Shown here: piece by piece, positions 28,843 to 38,116 of the stretch
How positions within the stretch are numbered: the stretch's first letter is position 1
Layout: the number at the start of each line of letters is the position of its first letter
Assembly: GCF_038449125.1 (NCBI RefSeq)
Contig: NZ_CP151800.1
Location: forward strand, 716,406-780,405
DNA from: Kosakonia sp. BYX6
GTDB lineage: Bacteria > Pseudomonadota > Gammaproteobacteria > Enterobacterales > Enterobacteriaceae
Length of the DNA: 64,000 nucleotides
Direction of reading: 5' to 3'
The notes under the pieces: model-generated
Seen by the model: the letters and a program-made list of their open reading frames with translations, nothing else
Databases searched by the model: none
Told to the model about the DNA's origin: nothing
Program-made: the position numbers and the translations under genes

Positions 28843-30567
28843 CTATTGGTTCGCCGCGGGTGTTTCGGTATCGACATCCACCGGCGCCGGGCTGGTTTCA
28901 TTCGCCGCGGGCGCTTCAATGGTTTCCTCTGCGGCTTTGAGTGGTTCGGCCAGCGCGGCCAGTGAGCCACCGGTAATGCCAATCTCTTTCAGTAGCGAGT
29001 CAATCAGCGGCGCCTGCGCACGGTAAGAGAGCGCGGCAGAGAGCGCCTGTTCCGCCAGGTTGCCACCACCACCCGCGCTTAAGTTGGCACCTTGTGCCAC
29101 TGTGCCGCCACGGTTGAGGCCATCGACCTGCACAATCTTAATGCCATCAATAGACTTCATCGGTTCAACGGATTTCTCAATTACCGCTGGCAGCGTTTGC
29201 AGCAGCGCCAGTTTGAACTTCAGGCTGGTCTGCTCGTTGGAAAGCACGTTAATGGCGTCGTTCAGCGCGCGTTGCGCTTCCGCTTCCGCCAGGCCTTTTT
29301 TCCGTGCCGCTTCTGCCAGTTCCACAATCGCGGCCGCTTGCAGTTCCGCCGCCTCTTTTTCCGCTTTCGCGCGTACTGTCAGCTCAACCGCTTTGGTTTC
29401 TGCATCCTGCGCGGCGGCAATCAATGCCACCTGTTTCGCACGATCCGCTTCGGCGGTCTGGCGCATCGTTTCAACGTTCTGCTGTGCGCGCACGGCATCG
29501 GTCTGCGCATCGCTGGCGCGGGCTTCGGCCTGTGATTGCTGTTCAGATTTGGCGGCAATGGCGATGGATTTGGTCTGGTTAGCGATTTCGGTAACCTGTT
29601 GCTGCTCGATCTCTTTAATGCGGATTTCGCGGTCGGCTTCGACTTTGCGCGTTTTCACCGCCTGCTCGCGTTCGATCTCGCTTTCCTGAATCTGGCGCTC
29701 GGCAAAAATACGCGTTTGTTCCGCTTCACGGCGGCGCTCGGCTTCAAAAGAGGTGATTTTGGCGTTCTGCTCGGCGGAGCGGGTTTTCACCTGCTGCTCC
29801 TGCTCCAGCGTCATAAACGCTTCCTGCTGCTCAATTTCCAGCTTACGCGCCAGCGCGTCGCGGTTTTTCTCGCGCACGGCAACTTCGACATCCTGCTCAA
29901 CTTCGTTGCGCTCGCGACGGCGGCGTTCCGTCTCCTGCGTCAGCTTGGTCAAACCTTCCGCATCAAAGGCGTTATTGGGGTTGAAGTGCTCTTTCGACGT
30001 CTGGTTGAAGTTGGTCAGTGAAACGCTTTCCAGTTCCAGGCCGTTTTTCGTCAAATCTTCGGCAACAGTGTTTTGCACGCCCTGGACAAAGTTTTCACGT
30101 GTGTCCTGTAATTCGTACATGGTCATTTGCGCGGCGGTGGAGCGCAGCGCATCGACAAACTTGTCTTCCACGAGCATGCGCAGATCTTCCGGCGACAGCG
30201 TGCGTTGGCCCAAGGTTTGCGCGGCCGTCGCGATGCCTTCAACGGTCGGTTTAACCCTGACGAAAAACGCGACTACCACATCCACACGCATACGATCTTT
30301 GGTGATCAGGCTGTCGATGGTGGAACGGCTGACTTCAAGCTTCAGCGTGTTCATATTGATGGGGACAATTTCATGGAAGATCGGCATCACAATTGCGCCA
30401 CCGCTCATCACCACTTTTTGCCCGCCAAGCCCGGTTCGCACAAATGCCTGTTCAGCCGATGCGCGGCGGTAAAGCCGCGCGAAAATAATCCCCACCACCA
30501 AAATAACGATCGCCGCGACGATAGCGGAAAATACTCCCGAAGGGAGTGAATTAATCATACTTTCCAT
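28843..30567 (-). CDS. yqiK: Flotillin-like inner membrane protein YqiK
   Basis: A 574-residue flotillin. Residues about 8-30 form a membrane anchor (AIVAAIVILVVGIIFARLY); an SPFH/Band 7 domain follows to about 200. Residues 210-400 are a long Glu/Arg/Ala-rich coiled coil typical of flotillins. The C-terminus has a Gly-rich piece (QGANLSAGGGGNL) and an acidic/Pro tail (PVDVDTETPAANQ). Slightly longer than E. coli YqiK. It follows yqiJ by 18 bases; NfeD-like YqiJ plus flotillin YqiK is the standard pair in membrane microdomains. Confidence 0.95.
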   Translation of the reverse strand: MESMINSLPSGVFSAIVAAIVILVVGIIFARLYRRASAEQAFVRTGLGGQKVVMSGGAIVMPIFHEIVPINMNTLKLEVSRSTIDSLITKDRMRVDVVVAFFVRVKPTVEGIATAAQTLGQRTLSPEDLRMLVEDKFVDALRSTAAQMTMYELQDTRENFVQGVQNTVAEDLTKNGLELESVSLTNFNQTSKEHFNPNNAFDAEGLTKLTQETERRRRERNEVEQDVEVAVREKNRDALARKLEIEQQEAFMTLEQEQQVKTRSAEQNAKITSFEAERRREAEQTRIFAERQIQESEIEREQAVKTRKVEADREIRIKEIEQQQVTEIANQTKSIAIAAKSEQQSQAEARASDAQTDAVRAQQNVETMRQTAEADRAKQVALIAAAQDAETKAVELTVRAKAEKEAAELQAAAIVELAEAARKKGLAEAEAQRALNDAINVLSNEQTSLKFKLALLQTLPAVIEKSVEPMKSIDGIKIVQVDGLNRGGTVAQGANLSAGGGGNLAEQALSAALSYRAQAPLIDSLLKEIGITGGSLAALAEPLKAAEETIEAPAANETSPAPVDVDTETPAANQ

Positions 30568-30585
30568 TGTTGTTGTTCCTTGGAA

Positions 30586-31215
30586 TTACAAATGATTTGG
30601 CCACGGATTCAGTTCGGCTAAATAACGACTGGGCGATATTTGGCAAATGATGAGCACCTTGTCGCCTTTGTTAAATGCTTTACCGTCCTCGGGCTCTAAC
30701 AGTAAATAATGCGTTTGCCCAAATTCGTCGGTGAATTTCCCTTCGCAAGGGCGGCCCGCGCTGGCGGAATGGCCGGTGACTATCGCCATCTTGCCAATAA
30801 AATCATTTTCGGTAATGGCGCTGGTTTCATCAGTTGGCAGCCATGGCGCAATCGCCCGGCCGGTGTAATGCACGGCAACCCCTGCAATAATCAGGCAGAC
30901 CGGTGCCAACAGCAGGTTGCTCAGCGGCGTTTGCCACAGCGTTACCCAGCCATGCTGAAGAAGAATCCCAAGCAGGCCGAAATAACCCGCGAGCAGGCAT
31001 AAAACAATGAGGGAAGGGATTCGTCCGATATTCAAATAATGCAGAACTTGCCCGGTGTTGCCAGTGGTTAAAAAGTCAGAATCGCTGATATGGGCATCAA
31101 GCGCGCCGGAAAGCAGGCTACCGAAAATAAGAGAGATGATTTCCAACAGGCCGATAAATATGACGAGTGAAATGGCAAATAAATAGGGGGAGTTATAGCC
31201 GGAAAATAAATGCAT
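30586..31215 (-). CDS. yqiJ: NfeD-like inner membrane protein YqiJ (OB-fold)
   Basis: A 209-residue protein with hydrophobic segments in the first 140 residues and a C-terminal soluble OB-fold (residues about 150-205, [20 protein letters not shown]). ATG at 31215 ([16 protein letters not shown]) is preferred to an upstream ATG because it matches the E. coli YqiJ N-terminus and length of 209. It is the first gene of the yqiJ-yqiK operon. Confidence 0.94.
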   Translation of the reverse strand: MHLFSGYNSPYLFAISLVIFIGLLEIISLIFGSLLSGALDAHISDSDFLTTGNTGQVLHYLNIGRIPSLIVLCLLAGYFGLLGILLQHGWVTLWQTPLSNLLLAPVCLIIAGVAVHYTGRAIAPWLPTDETSAITENDFIGKMAIVTGHSASAGRPCEGKFTDEFGQTHYLLLEPEDGKAFNKGDKVLIICQISPSRYLAELNPWPNHL

Positions 31216-31389
31216 CCTTCGCTTTCTGTACCTCAATATCCAGGTCATCCTTCCTGAACCATGCTAGCGTGTGCACATTTTGTATGCAAAGCATAATTGC
31301 CCATTATTATTGGTGGTTATTTAATAAGGAAGGATAACTCAGAGGTAGAGAAGAGCAGGGATAACAACGGGCCTTGCGGCCCGTGGTGA

Positions 31390-31686
31390 TTAAGGTTGTT
31401 CGTCGACCGGGGGAATAGCTGGAGCGGGTTTCACTTCGGCGGCAGGGCTGCGGTTTTCCAGCTCATTCAGGCGCTGTTCAAGCAACGCCAGTTTTTCGCG
31501 GGTGCGCAGCAGCACTTGCGTTTGCACGTCAAACTCTTCACGGCTGACCAGATCGAGGCGGGTTAATTGTGCCTGCAAAGTCTGGCGAATCTTCTTCTCA
31601 ACGTCTTCCCCGAGCTCACGGATCCCTTTCGGCATGGATTCGTGAACCTGTCGCGCAATCTGTTCAATTTTCTTCGGATCAATCAT
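31390..31686 (-). CDS. ubiK: Ubiquinone biosynthesis accessory factor UbiK
   Basis: A 98-residue protein (former YqiC) that helps the soluble Ubi complex in aerobic ubiquinone synthesis with Ubi[21 protein letters not shown] is the conserved amphipathic N-terminus; residues 30-80 form a coiled coil ([17 protein letters not shown]) for trimer formation; the tail is Pro/Ala-rich. It is divergent from the ribB riboswitch region. Confidence 0.96.
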   Translation of the reverse strand: MIDPKKIEQIARQVHESMPKGIRELGEDVEKKIRQTLQAQLTRLDLVSREEFDVQTQVLLRTREKLALLEQRLNELENRSPAAEVKPAPAIPPVDEQP

Positions 31687-31812
31687 TTTGGGTTCCCTGC
31701 TCGGATAGGCTCAACTAGTCATTGTAGTGTGATAAACCCGGGTGATAAACCACAATTGTTTAAAGCGAATGCATTGCCGTAGGTTATCAATAGCGCTATA
31801 GTTACCCCGCTT

Positions 31813-31960
31813 ATTCTCAGGGCGGGGCGAAATTCCCCACCGGCGGTAAATCAGCGAACGCTGAAAGCCCGCGAGCGCTTCAAATCCACGTTTGAAGGTC
31901 AGCAGATCCGGTGTAATTCCGGGGCCGACGGTTAAAGTCCGGATGGGAGAGAGTAACGAT
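31813..31960 (+). promoter_or_regulatory. FMN riboswitch (RFN element)
   Basis: The canonical conserved blocks are all present in order: CTCAGGGCGGGGCGAAATTC, CCCACCGGCGGTAAAT, AGCCCGCGAGCG, CAGATCCGGTGTAATTCCGG, GGCCGACGGTTAAAGTC and GGATGGGAGAGAGTAACG. It lies about 105 bases ahead of the ribB start. FMN binding would reduce ribB expression, as shown for the E. coli element. Confidence 0.97.
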
Positions 31961-32064
31961 TCTGCCGGGCAATAGTGCCCGCTCGCGTTATTTTTTTGCC
32001 GCTATGCGACACTCCTAAGACTGCCCTGATTCTGGTAACCATAACTTTATTGAGGTCTTTTACC

Positions 32065-32718
32065 ATGAATCAGACGCTGCTTTCTTCTTTTGGCACGCCT
32101 TTCCAACGCGTTGAACACGCGCTTTCCGCTTTGCGTGAAGGTCGCGGTGTGATGGTGCTCGATGACGAGGATCGTGAAAACGAAGGCGACATGATTTTTG
32201 CCGCCGAAACCATGACCGTTGAGCAAATGGCGCTGACCATTCGTCACGGTAGTGGGATTGTTTGCCTGTGCCTGACCGACGAACGCCGTCAACAACTCGA
32301 CCTGCCAATGATGGTCGAGAACAACACCAGCGCTTACGGTACCGGTTTTACCGTGACCATCGAAGCGGCGCATGGCGTGACTACCGGCGTTTCTGCCGCT
32401 GACCGCCTGACCACCGTTCGTGCCGCGATTGCCGATAATGCAAAACCGTCCGACCTGAACCGTCCTGGCCACGTTTTCCCGCTGCGCGCGCAGCAGGGCG
32501 GCGTGCTGACTCGTGGCGGTCATACTGAAGCGACCATTGATTTAGTGACGCTGGCAGGGTTTAAACCGGCCGGCGTCCTTTGCGAATTAACCAATGACGA
32601 TGGTTCCATGGCGCGCGCGCCGGAGTGCATCGCGTTTGCTAAGCAGCAGAACATGGCGGTAGTGACAATCGAAGACCTGGTTGCCTATCGCCAGGAACAT
32701 GAGCGTAAAGCCAGCTAA
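32065..32718 (+). CDS. ribB: 3,4-dihydroxy-2-butanone 4-phosphate synthase
   Basis: A 217-residue enzyme that turns ribulose 5-phosphate into the four-carbon unit of riboflavin. The active-site motif is [20 protein letters not shown] and RHGSGIVC are conserved. The RibA half is absent, as in E. coli RibB. ATG at 32065 gives the E. coli N-terminus [13 protein letters not shown]; an upstream extension in the same frame is riboswitch leader. Confidence 0.98.
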   Translation: MNQTLLSSFGTPFQRVEHALSALREGRGVMVLDDEDRENEGDMIFAAETMTVEQMALTIRHGSGIVCLCLTDERRQQLDLPMMVENNTSAYGTGFTVTIEAAHGVTTGVSAADRLTTVRAAIADNAKPSDLNRPGHVFPLRAQQGGVLTRGGHTEATIDLVTLAGFKPAGVLCELTNDDGSMARAPECIAFAKQQNMAVVTIEDLVAYRQEHERKAS

Positions 32719-32740
32719 CGTTCACCGTTAACGAAACGAA

Positions 32741-32770
32741 ATCCGATGCCAATGGCGTCGGATTTTTTTT
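32741..32770 (+). terminator. Terminator of ribB
   Basis: Stem ATCCGATGCC/GGCGTCGGAT (one G-T pair) with loop AAT, followed by a run of T. It begins 22 bases past the ribB stop. Confidence 0.9.
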
Positions 32771-32913
32771 GCCTGTTCCAGGTCAAAGTTTGTTGCGCTT
32801 CCTCAGCTCGCGCATTGATATTTCAGGGGGCTACTTATAAAGTGGTAGCCGCTGTGGCGAAGGTTAACCACACCTAACTCATTCAATTTGCGAAGATTTA
32901 TATTGGAGGCAAT

Positions 32914-33087
32914 GTGTTCATTTCATGGTATTGGCTTCTGGCGATTGTCGTGCTGGTTGCCGGTTATATCCACGTACTCAAACGTCATTGCAAAGCCTGC
33001 CGTCACGACCGGGAAGCGATTTATAAGGGTTATCAACGCGTGCTTGAAGAATTAAAAAAGAGACGTAACGTTGGGCAAAGAGATTGA
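32914..33087 (+). CDS. Single-pass membrane microprotein, 57 residues, GTG start
   Basis: Unnamed small protein. Residues 1-20 form one membrane helix (FISWYWLLAIVVLVAGYIH); the rest is cytosolic, with Cys27-x-x-Cys30 and a charged amphipathic helix (GYQRVLEELKKRR). A strong ribosome site TTGGAGG lies four bases before GTG at 32914. An ATG at 32912 in another frame gives a 47-residue peptide with no pattern, so GTG is preferred. It is followed at once by its own terminator. The role is unknown; membrane anchoring of a small helix is all that can be said. Confidence 0.65.
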   Translation: MFISWYWLLAIVVLVAGYIHVLKRHCKACRHDREAIYKGYQRVLEELKKRRNVGQRD

Positions 33088-33089
33088 AC

Positions 33090-33115
33090 GCGGCTGCTAG
33101 TTCGCAGCCGCTTTT
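33090..33115. terminator. Terminator between microprotein gene and zupT
   Basis: Stem GCGGCTGC/GCAGCCGC around TAGTTC, followed by TTTTA. It can end the microprotein transcript and sits 2 bases from the zupT stop on the other strand. Confidence 0.8.
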
Positions 33116-33116
33116 A

Positions 33117-33893
33117 TTAACCGCCAAATCCCATCGCTTGCAAAGCCACCAGACTTAGTCCCATCACCGACATGCCGCACAGCACGCCATAGCTTGGGTT
33201 GTTATTCGGATCGATCTCTTTGGCCAGCGGCATTAACTCATCCACCGACAGCGCCACCATAATGCCCGCGACGGTCGCCATAATTGCCGCCATCACCACG
33301 GGCGAAACCAGGCTTCCCAGAATCAACCACGCCAGCACGCCGCCGAGGATTTCCGCCAGTCCCGAAATCCCTGCCCAGAACACCGCGCTGCGTTTAGAGC
33401 CGGTTGCGGCATACACCGGACCGGCAACGGCAAGTCCTTCAGGAATATTGTGCAATGCCACCGCAAGCGCGATACCGAAGCCGAGTTCCAGATCGTTGCT
33501 GGCGGTAACATAGGTGGCGATCCCTTCGGGGAAGTTGTGCAGGCTGATGCCGAGTGTCAGCAGGATCGCGGTGCGGCGGATGCCGCGCGGGAAGGTGCGC
33601 TGCGTGCCTTGCATCAAATCTTGCGCGTGTGCATGAGGCAACATGCGATCCAGCGCGAAGTAGCCCAACAATCCCACCACAAACATGCCGTAACCCAACA
33701 TCGGCGACATATTCTCTGTCGCCAACGCGGCGGGCAACATTTCCATTAATGAAATAAGCAGCATGATCCCGGCGGCAAAACCGAGCGAAAACGCCAGTAC
33801 ACGGTTCGAGGGTTTCTGGCCGATCACGCCCAGGATTGCGCCGATAAAGGTCGCGGCACCTGCCAATATGGTCAGAGTCAAAGGTACTGACAT
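33117..33893 (-). CDS. zupT: Zinc/divalent metal transporter ZupT
   Basis: A 258-residue ZIP-family importer of zinc, also iron, cobalt and manganese, with eight hydrophobic segments. The metal-binding motifs [12 protein letters not shown] and [14 protein letters not shown] in the fourth and fifth helices are intact. The length is near E. coli ZupT (257). A Fur-like box lies just upstream of its start. Confidence 0.97.
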   Translation of the reverse strand: MSVPLTLTILAGAATFIGAILGVIGQKPSNRVLAFSLGFAAGIMLLISLMEMLPAALATENMSPMLGYGMFVVGLLGYFALDRMLPHAHAQDLMQGTQRTFPRGIRRTAILLTLGISLHNFPEGIATYVTASNDLELGFGIALAVALHNIPEGLAVAGPVYAATGSKRSAVFWAGISGLAEILGGVLAWLILGSLVSPVVMAAIMATVAGIMVALSVDELMPLAKEIDPNNNPSYGVLCGMSVMGLSLVALQAMGFGG

Positions 33894-33907
33894 CCATTAC
33901 TCCTTTT

Positions 33908-33926
33908 GATAATGATTCTCATTAAT
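33908..33926. promoter_or_regulatory. Fur-box-like operator upstream of zupT
   Basis: GATAATGATTCTCATTAAT matches the 19-base Fur consensus (GATAATGATAATCATTATC) at 15 positions and lies 15-33 bases before the zupT start codon. This predicts iron-dependent repression of zupT. Binding is not proven. Confidence 0.65.
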
Positions 33927-34088
33927 GTAAGTTTTCATCACCTGAAAAGCGAGGCGGGCGCATGACTTTTACGTATTCCTTACATTCAAAATAACTGATG
34001 ATCTTCATCATGCTTATCTGAGTTCTTCGCCCCGTGAAAAAGCGTACCCTAACTTTATCAAATTGACACACTCAGTAAGGATATCCTT

Positions 34089-34877
34089 ATGTCCGTACCT
34101 CGCATGCCCGCCCTGTTTCTGGGCCACGGAAGCCCAATGAATGTTCTGGAAGACAACGTCTATACCCGCGCCTGGCGCGAGTTGGGCGAAACATTGCCAC
34201 GCCCGAAAGCGATTGTGGTGGTTTCCGCGCACTGGTTTACCCGTGGTACTGGTGTCACGGCGATGGAAGCACCGCAGACGATCCATGATTTCGGCGGTTT
34301 CCCGCAGGCGTTGTACGACACGCATTATCCTGCTCCGGGTTCGCCAGAACTGGCGCAGCAGCTCGTTGAACTGCTGGCACCGATTCCGGTAACGCTCGAC
34401 AAAGAAGCCTGGGGTTTTGACCACGGTTCGTGGGGCGTGCTGATCAAGATGTACCCGAATGCCGATATTCCGATGGTGCAACTCAGTATCGACAGCACCA
34501 AACCGGCGGCCTGGCATGTTGAAATGGGACGCAAACTGGCGAAACTGCGTGATAAAGGCGTGATGTTAGTTGCCAGCGGCAACGTGGTGCACAACTTGCG
34601 CACCGCGCGCTGGCATGGTGAAAACACGCCATACCCGTGGGCAACCTCGTTCAATGAGTTTGTGAAGGAGAATCTGACATGGCGTGGGCCGGTTGAGCAG
34701 CATCCGCTGGTCAACTATCTCGACCACGAAGGTGGCTCACTCTCTAACCCGACGCCGGATCACTTCCTGCCGCTGCTGTATATGCTTGGCGCGTGGGACG
34801 GCAAAGAACCTGTGTCGATCCCGGTGGACGGCATCGAGATGGGATCGTTGAGTATGCTTTCGGTACAGGTGGGTTAA
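34089..34877 (+). CDS. ygiD: 4,5-DOPA dioxygenase extradiol YgiD
   Basis: A 262-residue LigB-type ring-cleavage dioxygenase. Conserved metal/active-site histidines occur in LFLGHGSPMN, VVVSAHWFTRG and FDHGSWG. E. coli YgiD cleaves L-DOPA; the physiological substrate is unknown. ATG at 34089 follows TAAGGATATCC. It is divergent from zupT and followed by its own terminator. Confidence 0.95.
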   Translation: MSVPRMPALFLGHGSPMNVLEDNVYTRAWRELGETLPRPKAIVVVSAHWFTRGTGVTAMEAPQTIHDFGGFPQALYDTHYPAPGSPELAQQLVELLAPIPVTLDKEAWGFDHGSWGVLIKMYPNADIPMVQLSIDSTKPAAWHVEMGRKLAKLRDKGVMLVASGNVVHNLRTARWHGENTPYPWATSFNEFVKENLTWRGPVEQHPLVNYLDHEGGSLSNPTPDHFLPLLYMLGAWDGKEPVSIPVDGIEMGSLSMLSVQVG

Positions 34878-34880
34878 AGG

Positions 34881-34907
34881 GATGGCGCGCAATGCGCCAT
34901 CGTTTTC
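34881..34907 (+). terminator. Terminator of ygiD
   Basis: Stem GATGGCGC/GCGCCATC with loop GCAAT, followed by GTTTTCC. It begins 4 bases past the stop. Confidence 0.75.
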
Positions 34908-35185
34908 CTGAAAAGAGAAAAATTCGAGAGAGATCCCAAAAAATCACGCCTGAAATACGGTTTTTTTGAAAATAAAAAGAGCTTCGCTGCAAAAATGAAA
35001 CGCCGTGCTGAATTTAACCGCTTTTTGTGAACACCATCGTCGCAATAACCCTTCCGAGTGACTACTCTTCTGAGTGTCTAATTCGTACACATACTCATAA
35101 AAACTATCCGAAGTTATGCCACGAACGTTCTGTTCGCGGTTGGTCTTATTTTTCTAAAAATTAAACCCTCTGGAGACCCGGAAAT
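34908..35185. other. Promoter region of the TRAP operon
   Basis: Most of the gap of 308 bases between ygiD and the TRAP substrate-binding gene. It is AT-rich (A-runs near 34,970). A small palindrome GAACGTTC lies at about 35,123-35,130 inside CACGAACGTTCTGTTCG and may be an operator. No regulator gene adjoins it. A CTGGAGAC ribosome site precedes the next start. Confidence 0.35.
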
Positions 35186-36163
35186 ATGAACTCAGCAAAA
35201 ACCTTACTGAAAGTCTGTATTAGTTCCGCTCTGCTGTTTATTTCCCACGCCACTCTCGCCCAAACCTTTCGCGCCGCTGATGTTCACCCCGCTGACTACC
35301 CAAATGTCGTGGCGGTAAAACATATGGGCGAAAAGTTAAGTAAGGCAACAGACGGACGCCTGGATATTAAGACCTTTCCCGGCGGCGTATTAGGTGATGA
35401 GAAGCAAGTTATTGAGCAGGCGCAAATTGGTGCCATCGATATTATCCGCGTCTCAATGACGCCCGTGGCAGCGATATTGCCGGAAATTAACGTCTTTACG
35501 CTGCCCTATATATTTCGCGATGAAGACCATATGCACAAAGTGCTCGATGGCATGATTGGCCAGGAGATTGGCAATCGGCTGTCGGAAAGTAGCAAATCAC
35601 GGCTGATTTTCCTCGGCTGGATGGATGCCGGCACGCGTAACCTGATCACCAAAGCGCCGGTAACAAAAGCTGAAGATCTAAAAGGCATGAAGATCCGCGT
35701 GCAGGGCAGCCCGATTGCGCTGGATACCTTAAAAGCCATGGGTGCTAACTCGGTGGCGATGGGCGTCAGCGAAGTGTTTAGCGGCATGCAAACCGGGGTG
35801 ATCGATGGCACCGAAAATAACCCACCGACATTTGTGGCGCATAACTATTTGCCGGTAGTGAAGAATTACACCTGGAGTAAACACTTCATTATTCCCGAGC
35901 TGTTTTTATTCTCGAAAGCGAAATGGGACAAGCTGAAAAAAGAGGATCAGGCATTGATCCTGAAACTGGCGAAAGAGGCGCAGGTCGAGCAGCGTGAATT
36001 GTGGAAAAGCTATAACGAAAAATCCCTCGAAGCGATGAAAGCGGGCGGTGTGCAATTCCATGAAATGGACACCACGGCGTTTTATGAGGCAACACAATCG
36101 GTGCGCGATAAATACGGTAAAGATCATCAGGACTTGATTACGCGTATTCAGGAAGTGCAATAA
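35186..36163 (+). CDS. TRAP transporter substrate-binding protein (DctP family)
   Basis: A 325-residue periplasmic binding protein. Residues 1-25 are a signal peptide cut after ATLA. The fold motifs HMGEKLSKATDGRLDIKTFPGG, VLGDEKQVIEQAQIGAID and GMKIRVQGSPIALDTLKAMGA are those of the DctP family, with the substrate-carboxylate arginine in KIRVQ. Followed by small and large membrane subunits, it forms a complete sodium-dependent importer. Its substrate is an organic acid or sugar acid; a hexuronate is a guess. The operon is not at this place in E. coli K-12. Confidence 0.93.
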   Translation: MNSAKTLLKVCISSALLFISHATLAQTFRAADVHPADYPNVVAVKHMGEKLSKATDGRLDIKTFPGGVLGDEKQVIEQAQIGAIDIIRVSMTPVAAILPEINVFTLPYIFRDEDHMHKVLDGMIGQEIGNRLSESSKSRLIFLGWMDAGTRNLITKAPVTKAEDLKGMKIRVQGSPIALDTLKAMGANSVAMGVSEVFSGMQTGVIDGTENNPPTFVAHNYLPVVKNYTWSKHFIIPELFLFSKAKWDKLKKEDQALILKLAKEAQVEQRELWKSYNEKSLEAMKAGGVQFHEMDTTAFYEATQSVRDKYGKDHQDLITRIQEVQ

Positions 36164-36170
36164 CTACTGC

Positions 36171-36190
36171 CGGGCAGGTCTTCCTGCCCG
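36171..36190 (+). terminator. Intercistronic hairpin between TRAP P and Q genes
   Basis: Perfect stem CGGGCAGG/CCTGCCCG with loop TCTT, without a T-run, 7 bases past the binding-protein stop. Such hairpins often protect the binding-protein mRNA from decay so that it is made in excess over the membrane subunits. Confidence 0.6.
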
Positions 36191-36217
36191 ATTGCAACCT
36201 TCACCGGGAAAACTGCT

Positions 36218-36727
36218 ATGGCGGAACGCTATTCGTCGTTGATGGATATTCTGTATCGAATATCGATGTGGATTTCAGGCCTGGCGCTGTTAATTATGGT
36301 GGCGATTATTCCGGTGGGCATTTTCGCCCGCTATGTCATGAACAGCGCATTATCCTGGCCGGAACCGGTCGCCATTATTTGTATGGTGACGTTCACCTTT
36401 ATTGGCGCTGCCGTAAGCTACCGCGCCGGTTCCCATATCGCGGTCAGTATGGTGACGGATCGGTTAAGTGAACCGCTGCGTAAAATCTGCTTTGTGGTGG
36501 CCGATCTCATGCTGATGGCAATCAGCCTGTTTATTCTTTGGTATAGCGGTGTTTTGTGCGCCGAACTGTGGGAGCAGCCGGTCGCGGAATTCCCGCTGTT
36601 TACCGCCGGAGAAAGCTATTTACCGCTGCCGATCGGTTCAGCCATCACCCTTTTGTTCATTGTCGAAAAAATGCTTTTTGGCGCGCAATACCACCGCCCG
36701 GTGGTGATGCTGGGCTCGTCGAGCTGA
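36218..36727 (+). CDS. TRAP transporter small membrane subunit (DctQ family)
   Basis: A 169-residue inner-membrane protein with four hydrophobic helices. The pattern SALSWPEPVAIICMVTFTFIGAA and YRAGSHIAVSMV is typical of DctQ. It lies between the binding protein and the large subunit, 19 bases before the latter. Confidence 0.93.
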   Translation: MAERYSSLMDILYRISMWISGLALLIMVAIIPVGIFARYVMNSALSWPEPVAIICMVTFTFIGAAVSYRAGSHIAVSMVTDRLSEPLRKICFVVADLMLMAISLFILWYSGVLCAELWEQPVAEFPLFTAGESYLPLPIGSAITLLFIVEKMLFGAQYHRPVVMLGSSS

Positions 36728-36746
36728 TTTCCAGTAAGGAACCTTT

Positions 36747-38033
36747 ATGGATGCGTTTATTCTGGTCTTTACGTTAGCCATCATGCTGGCGGTGGGTGTG
36801 CCGGTCGCTTATGCCGTGGGTATCAGCGCAGTGTTGGGCGCGTGGTATATCGATATTCCGCTGGAAGCGGTGATGATCCAGTTAACCAATGGCGTCAATA
36901 AATTCTCGCTGTTGGCGATTCCTTTCTTCATCCTCGCCGGCGCGATTATGGCCGAAGGCGGTATTGCCCGCAGGCTGGTCAACTTCGCCTATATCTTTGT
37001 TGGCTTTATTCGCGGCGGCCTGTCGCTGGTCAACATTGTCGCGTCGACCTTTTTTGGCGCGATCTCAGGTTCGTCGGTTGCCGACACCGCCTCGATCGGT
37101 TCGGTGATGATCCCGGAGATGGACAAAAAAGGCTATCCGCGGGATTTCGCCGCAGCGGTCACCGCCAGCGGTTCCGTGCAGGCGATCCTTACACCGCCAA
37201 GCCATAACTCGGTTATCTATTCCCTGGCGACCGGTGGCACGGTGTCCATTGCCGCGCTGTTTATCGCCGGGATTTTGCCGGGTTTACTGCTGAGTTTTAC
37301 CCTGATGGTGATGTGCGTCGCGTTTGCCCATAAACGCGGTTACCCGAAAGGGGAGCGCGTACCGTTTCGCCAGGCGTTGAAGATTTTCGTCGATACGCTG
37401 TGGGGATTGATGACGGTGGTGATCATCATGGGCGGCATTCTGTCCGGTATTTTTACCGCTACAGAATCGGCGGCGATCGCCTGTCTGTGGGCCTTTTTCG
37501 TCACCATGTTTATCTACCGTGATTACAAATGGTCGGAACTGCCGAAGCTGATGTATCGCACCGTGAAAACGGTGACCATCGTGATGATCCTGATCGGTTT
37601 TGCCGCCGCGTTTGGCGCCATCATGACCTATATGCAGCTGCCTGCGCGCATCACGGAAGCGTTCACCAGTATTTCGGATAACAAGTACGTCATCCTAATG
37701 TGCATTAACATCATGCTGCTGCTGATTGGCACGTTGATGGATATGGCGCCGCTGATCCTGATCCTTACGCCCGTGTTGCTGCCGGTGACCAATGCGTTGG
37801 GTATCGATCCGGTGCATTTTGGCATGATCATGCTGGTGAACCTGGGGATTGGATTGATTACGCCGCCGGTAGGGTCGGTGCTGTTTGTGGCCAGCGCGGT
37901 CAGTAAGCAGAAGATCGAGCAGGTGGTGAAGGCGATGCTGCCGTTTTACGCGATCCTGTTCGTCGTGCTGATGTTGGTAACGTACATTCCGGCAATTTCG
38001 TTGTTTCTGCCAAAACTGTTTGGGGTGCTTTGA
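36747..38033 (+). CDS. TRAP transporter large membrane subunit (DctM family)
   Basis: A 428-residue membrane protein with about twelve helices, the ion-coupled transport channel of the TRAP system. Family motifs include PFFILAGAIMAEGGIARRLV, FFGAISGSSVADTASIG, the ILTPPSHNSVIYSLATG loop and a mirrored GLITPPVGSVLFV near the C-terminus. The start follows AAGGAACC. A REP element and terminator follow. Confidence 0.95.
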   Translation: MDAFILVFTLAIMLAVGVPVAYAVGISAVLGAWYIDIPLEAVMIQLTNGVNKFSLLAIPFFILAGAIMAEGGIARRLVNFAYIFVGFIRGGLSLVNIVASTFFGAISGSSVADTASIGSVMIPEMDKKGYPRDFAAAVTASGSVQAILTPPSHNSVIYSLATGGTVSIAALFIAGILPGLLLSFTLMVMCVAFAHKRGYPKGERVPFRQALKIFVDTLWGLMTVVIIMGGILSGIFTATESAAIACLWAFFVTMFIYRDYKWSELPKLMYRTVKTVTIVMILIGFAAAFGAIMTYMQLPARITEAFTSISDNKYVILMCINIMLLLIGTLMDMAPLILILTPVLLPVTNALGIDPVHFGMIMLVNLGIGLITPPVGSVLFVASAVSKQKIEQVVKAMLPFYAILFVVLMLVTYIPAISLFLPKLFGVL

Positions 38034-38046
38034 TTGGTTCTGGATT

Positions 38047-38078
38047 GCCGGATGGCGCTGCGCTTATCCGGCCTACAG
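38047..38078. repeat. REP element after the TRAP operon
   Basis: Imperfect palindrome GCCGGATGGCGCTGCGC ... TATCCGGCCTACA, the typical enterobacterial REP sequence, 14 bases past the operon stop. Confidence 0.85.
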
Positions 38079-38085
38079 AATGAGA

Positions 38086-38116
38086 AAACCCGGCGCTGAA
38101 GGCCGGGTTTTTGTTT
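38086..38116. terminator. Terminator between TRAP operon and ygiC
   Basis: Stem AAACCCGGC/GCCGGGTTT, loop GCTGAAG, then TTTGTTTT. An A-run on the left lets it also act for ygiC on the other strand. Confidence 0.88.

Noticed and set aside
32912-33054. ATG-started 47-residue frame overlapping the microprotein gene
   Set aside because: Gives no hydrophobic segment or pattern and lies too close to the ribosome site; the GTG frame is better.
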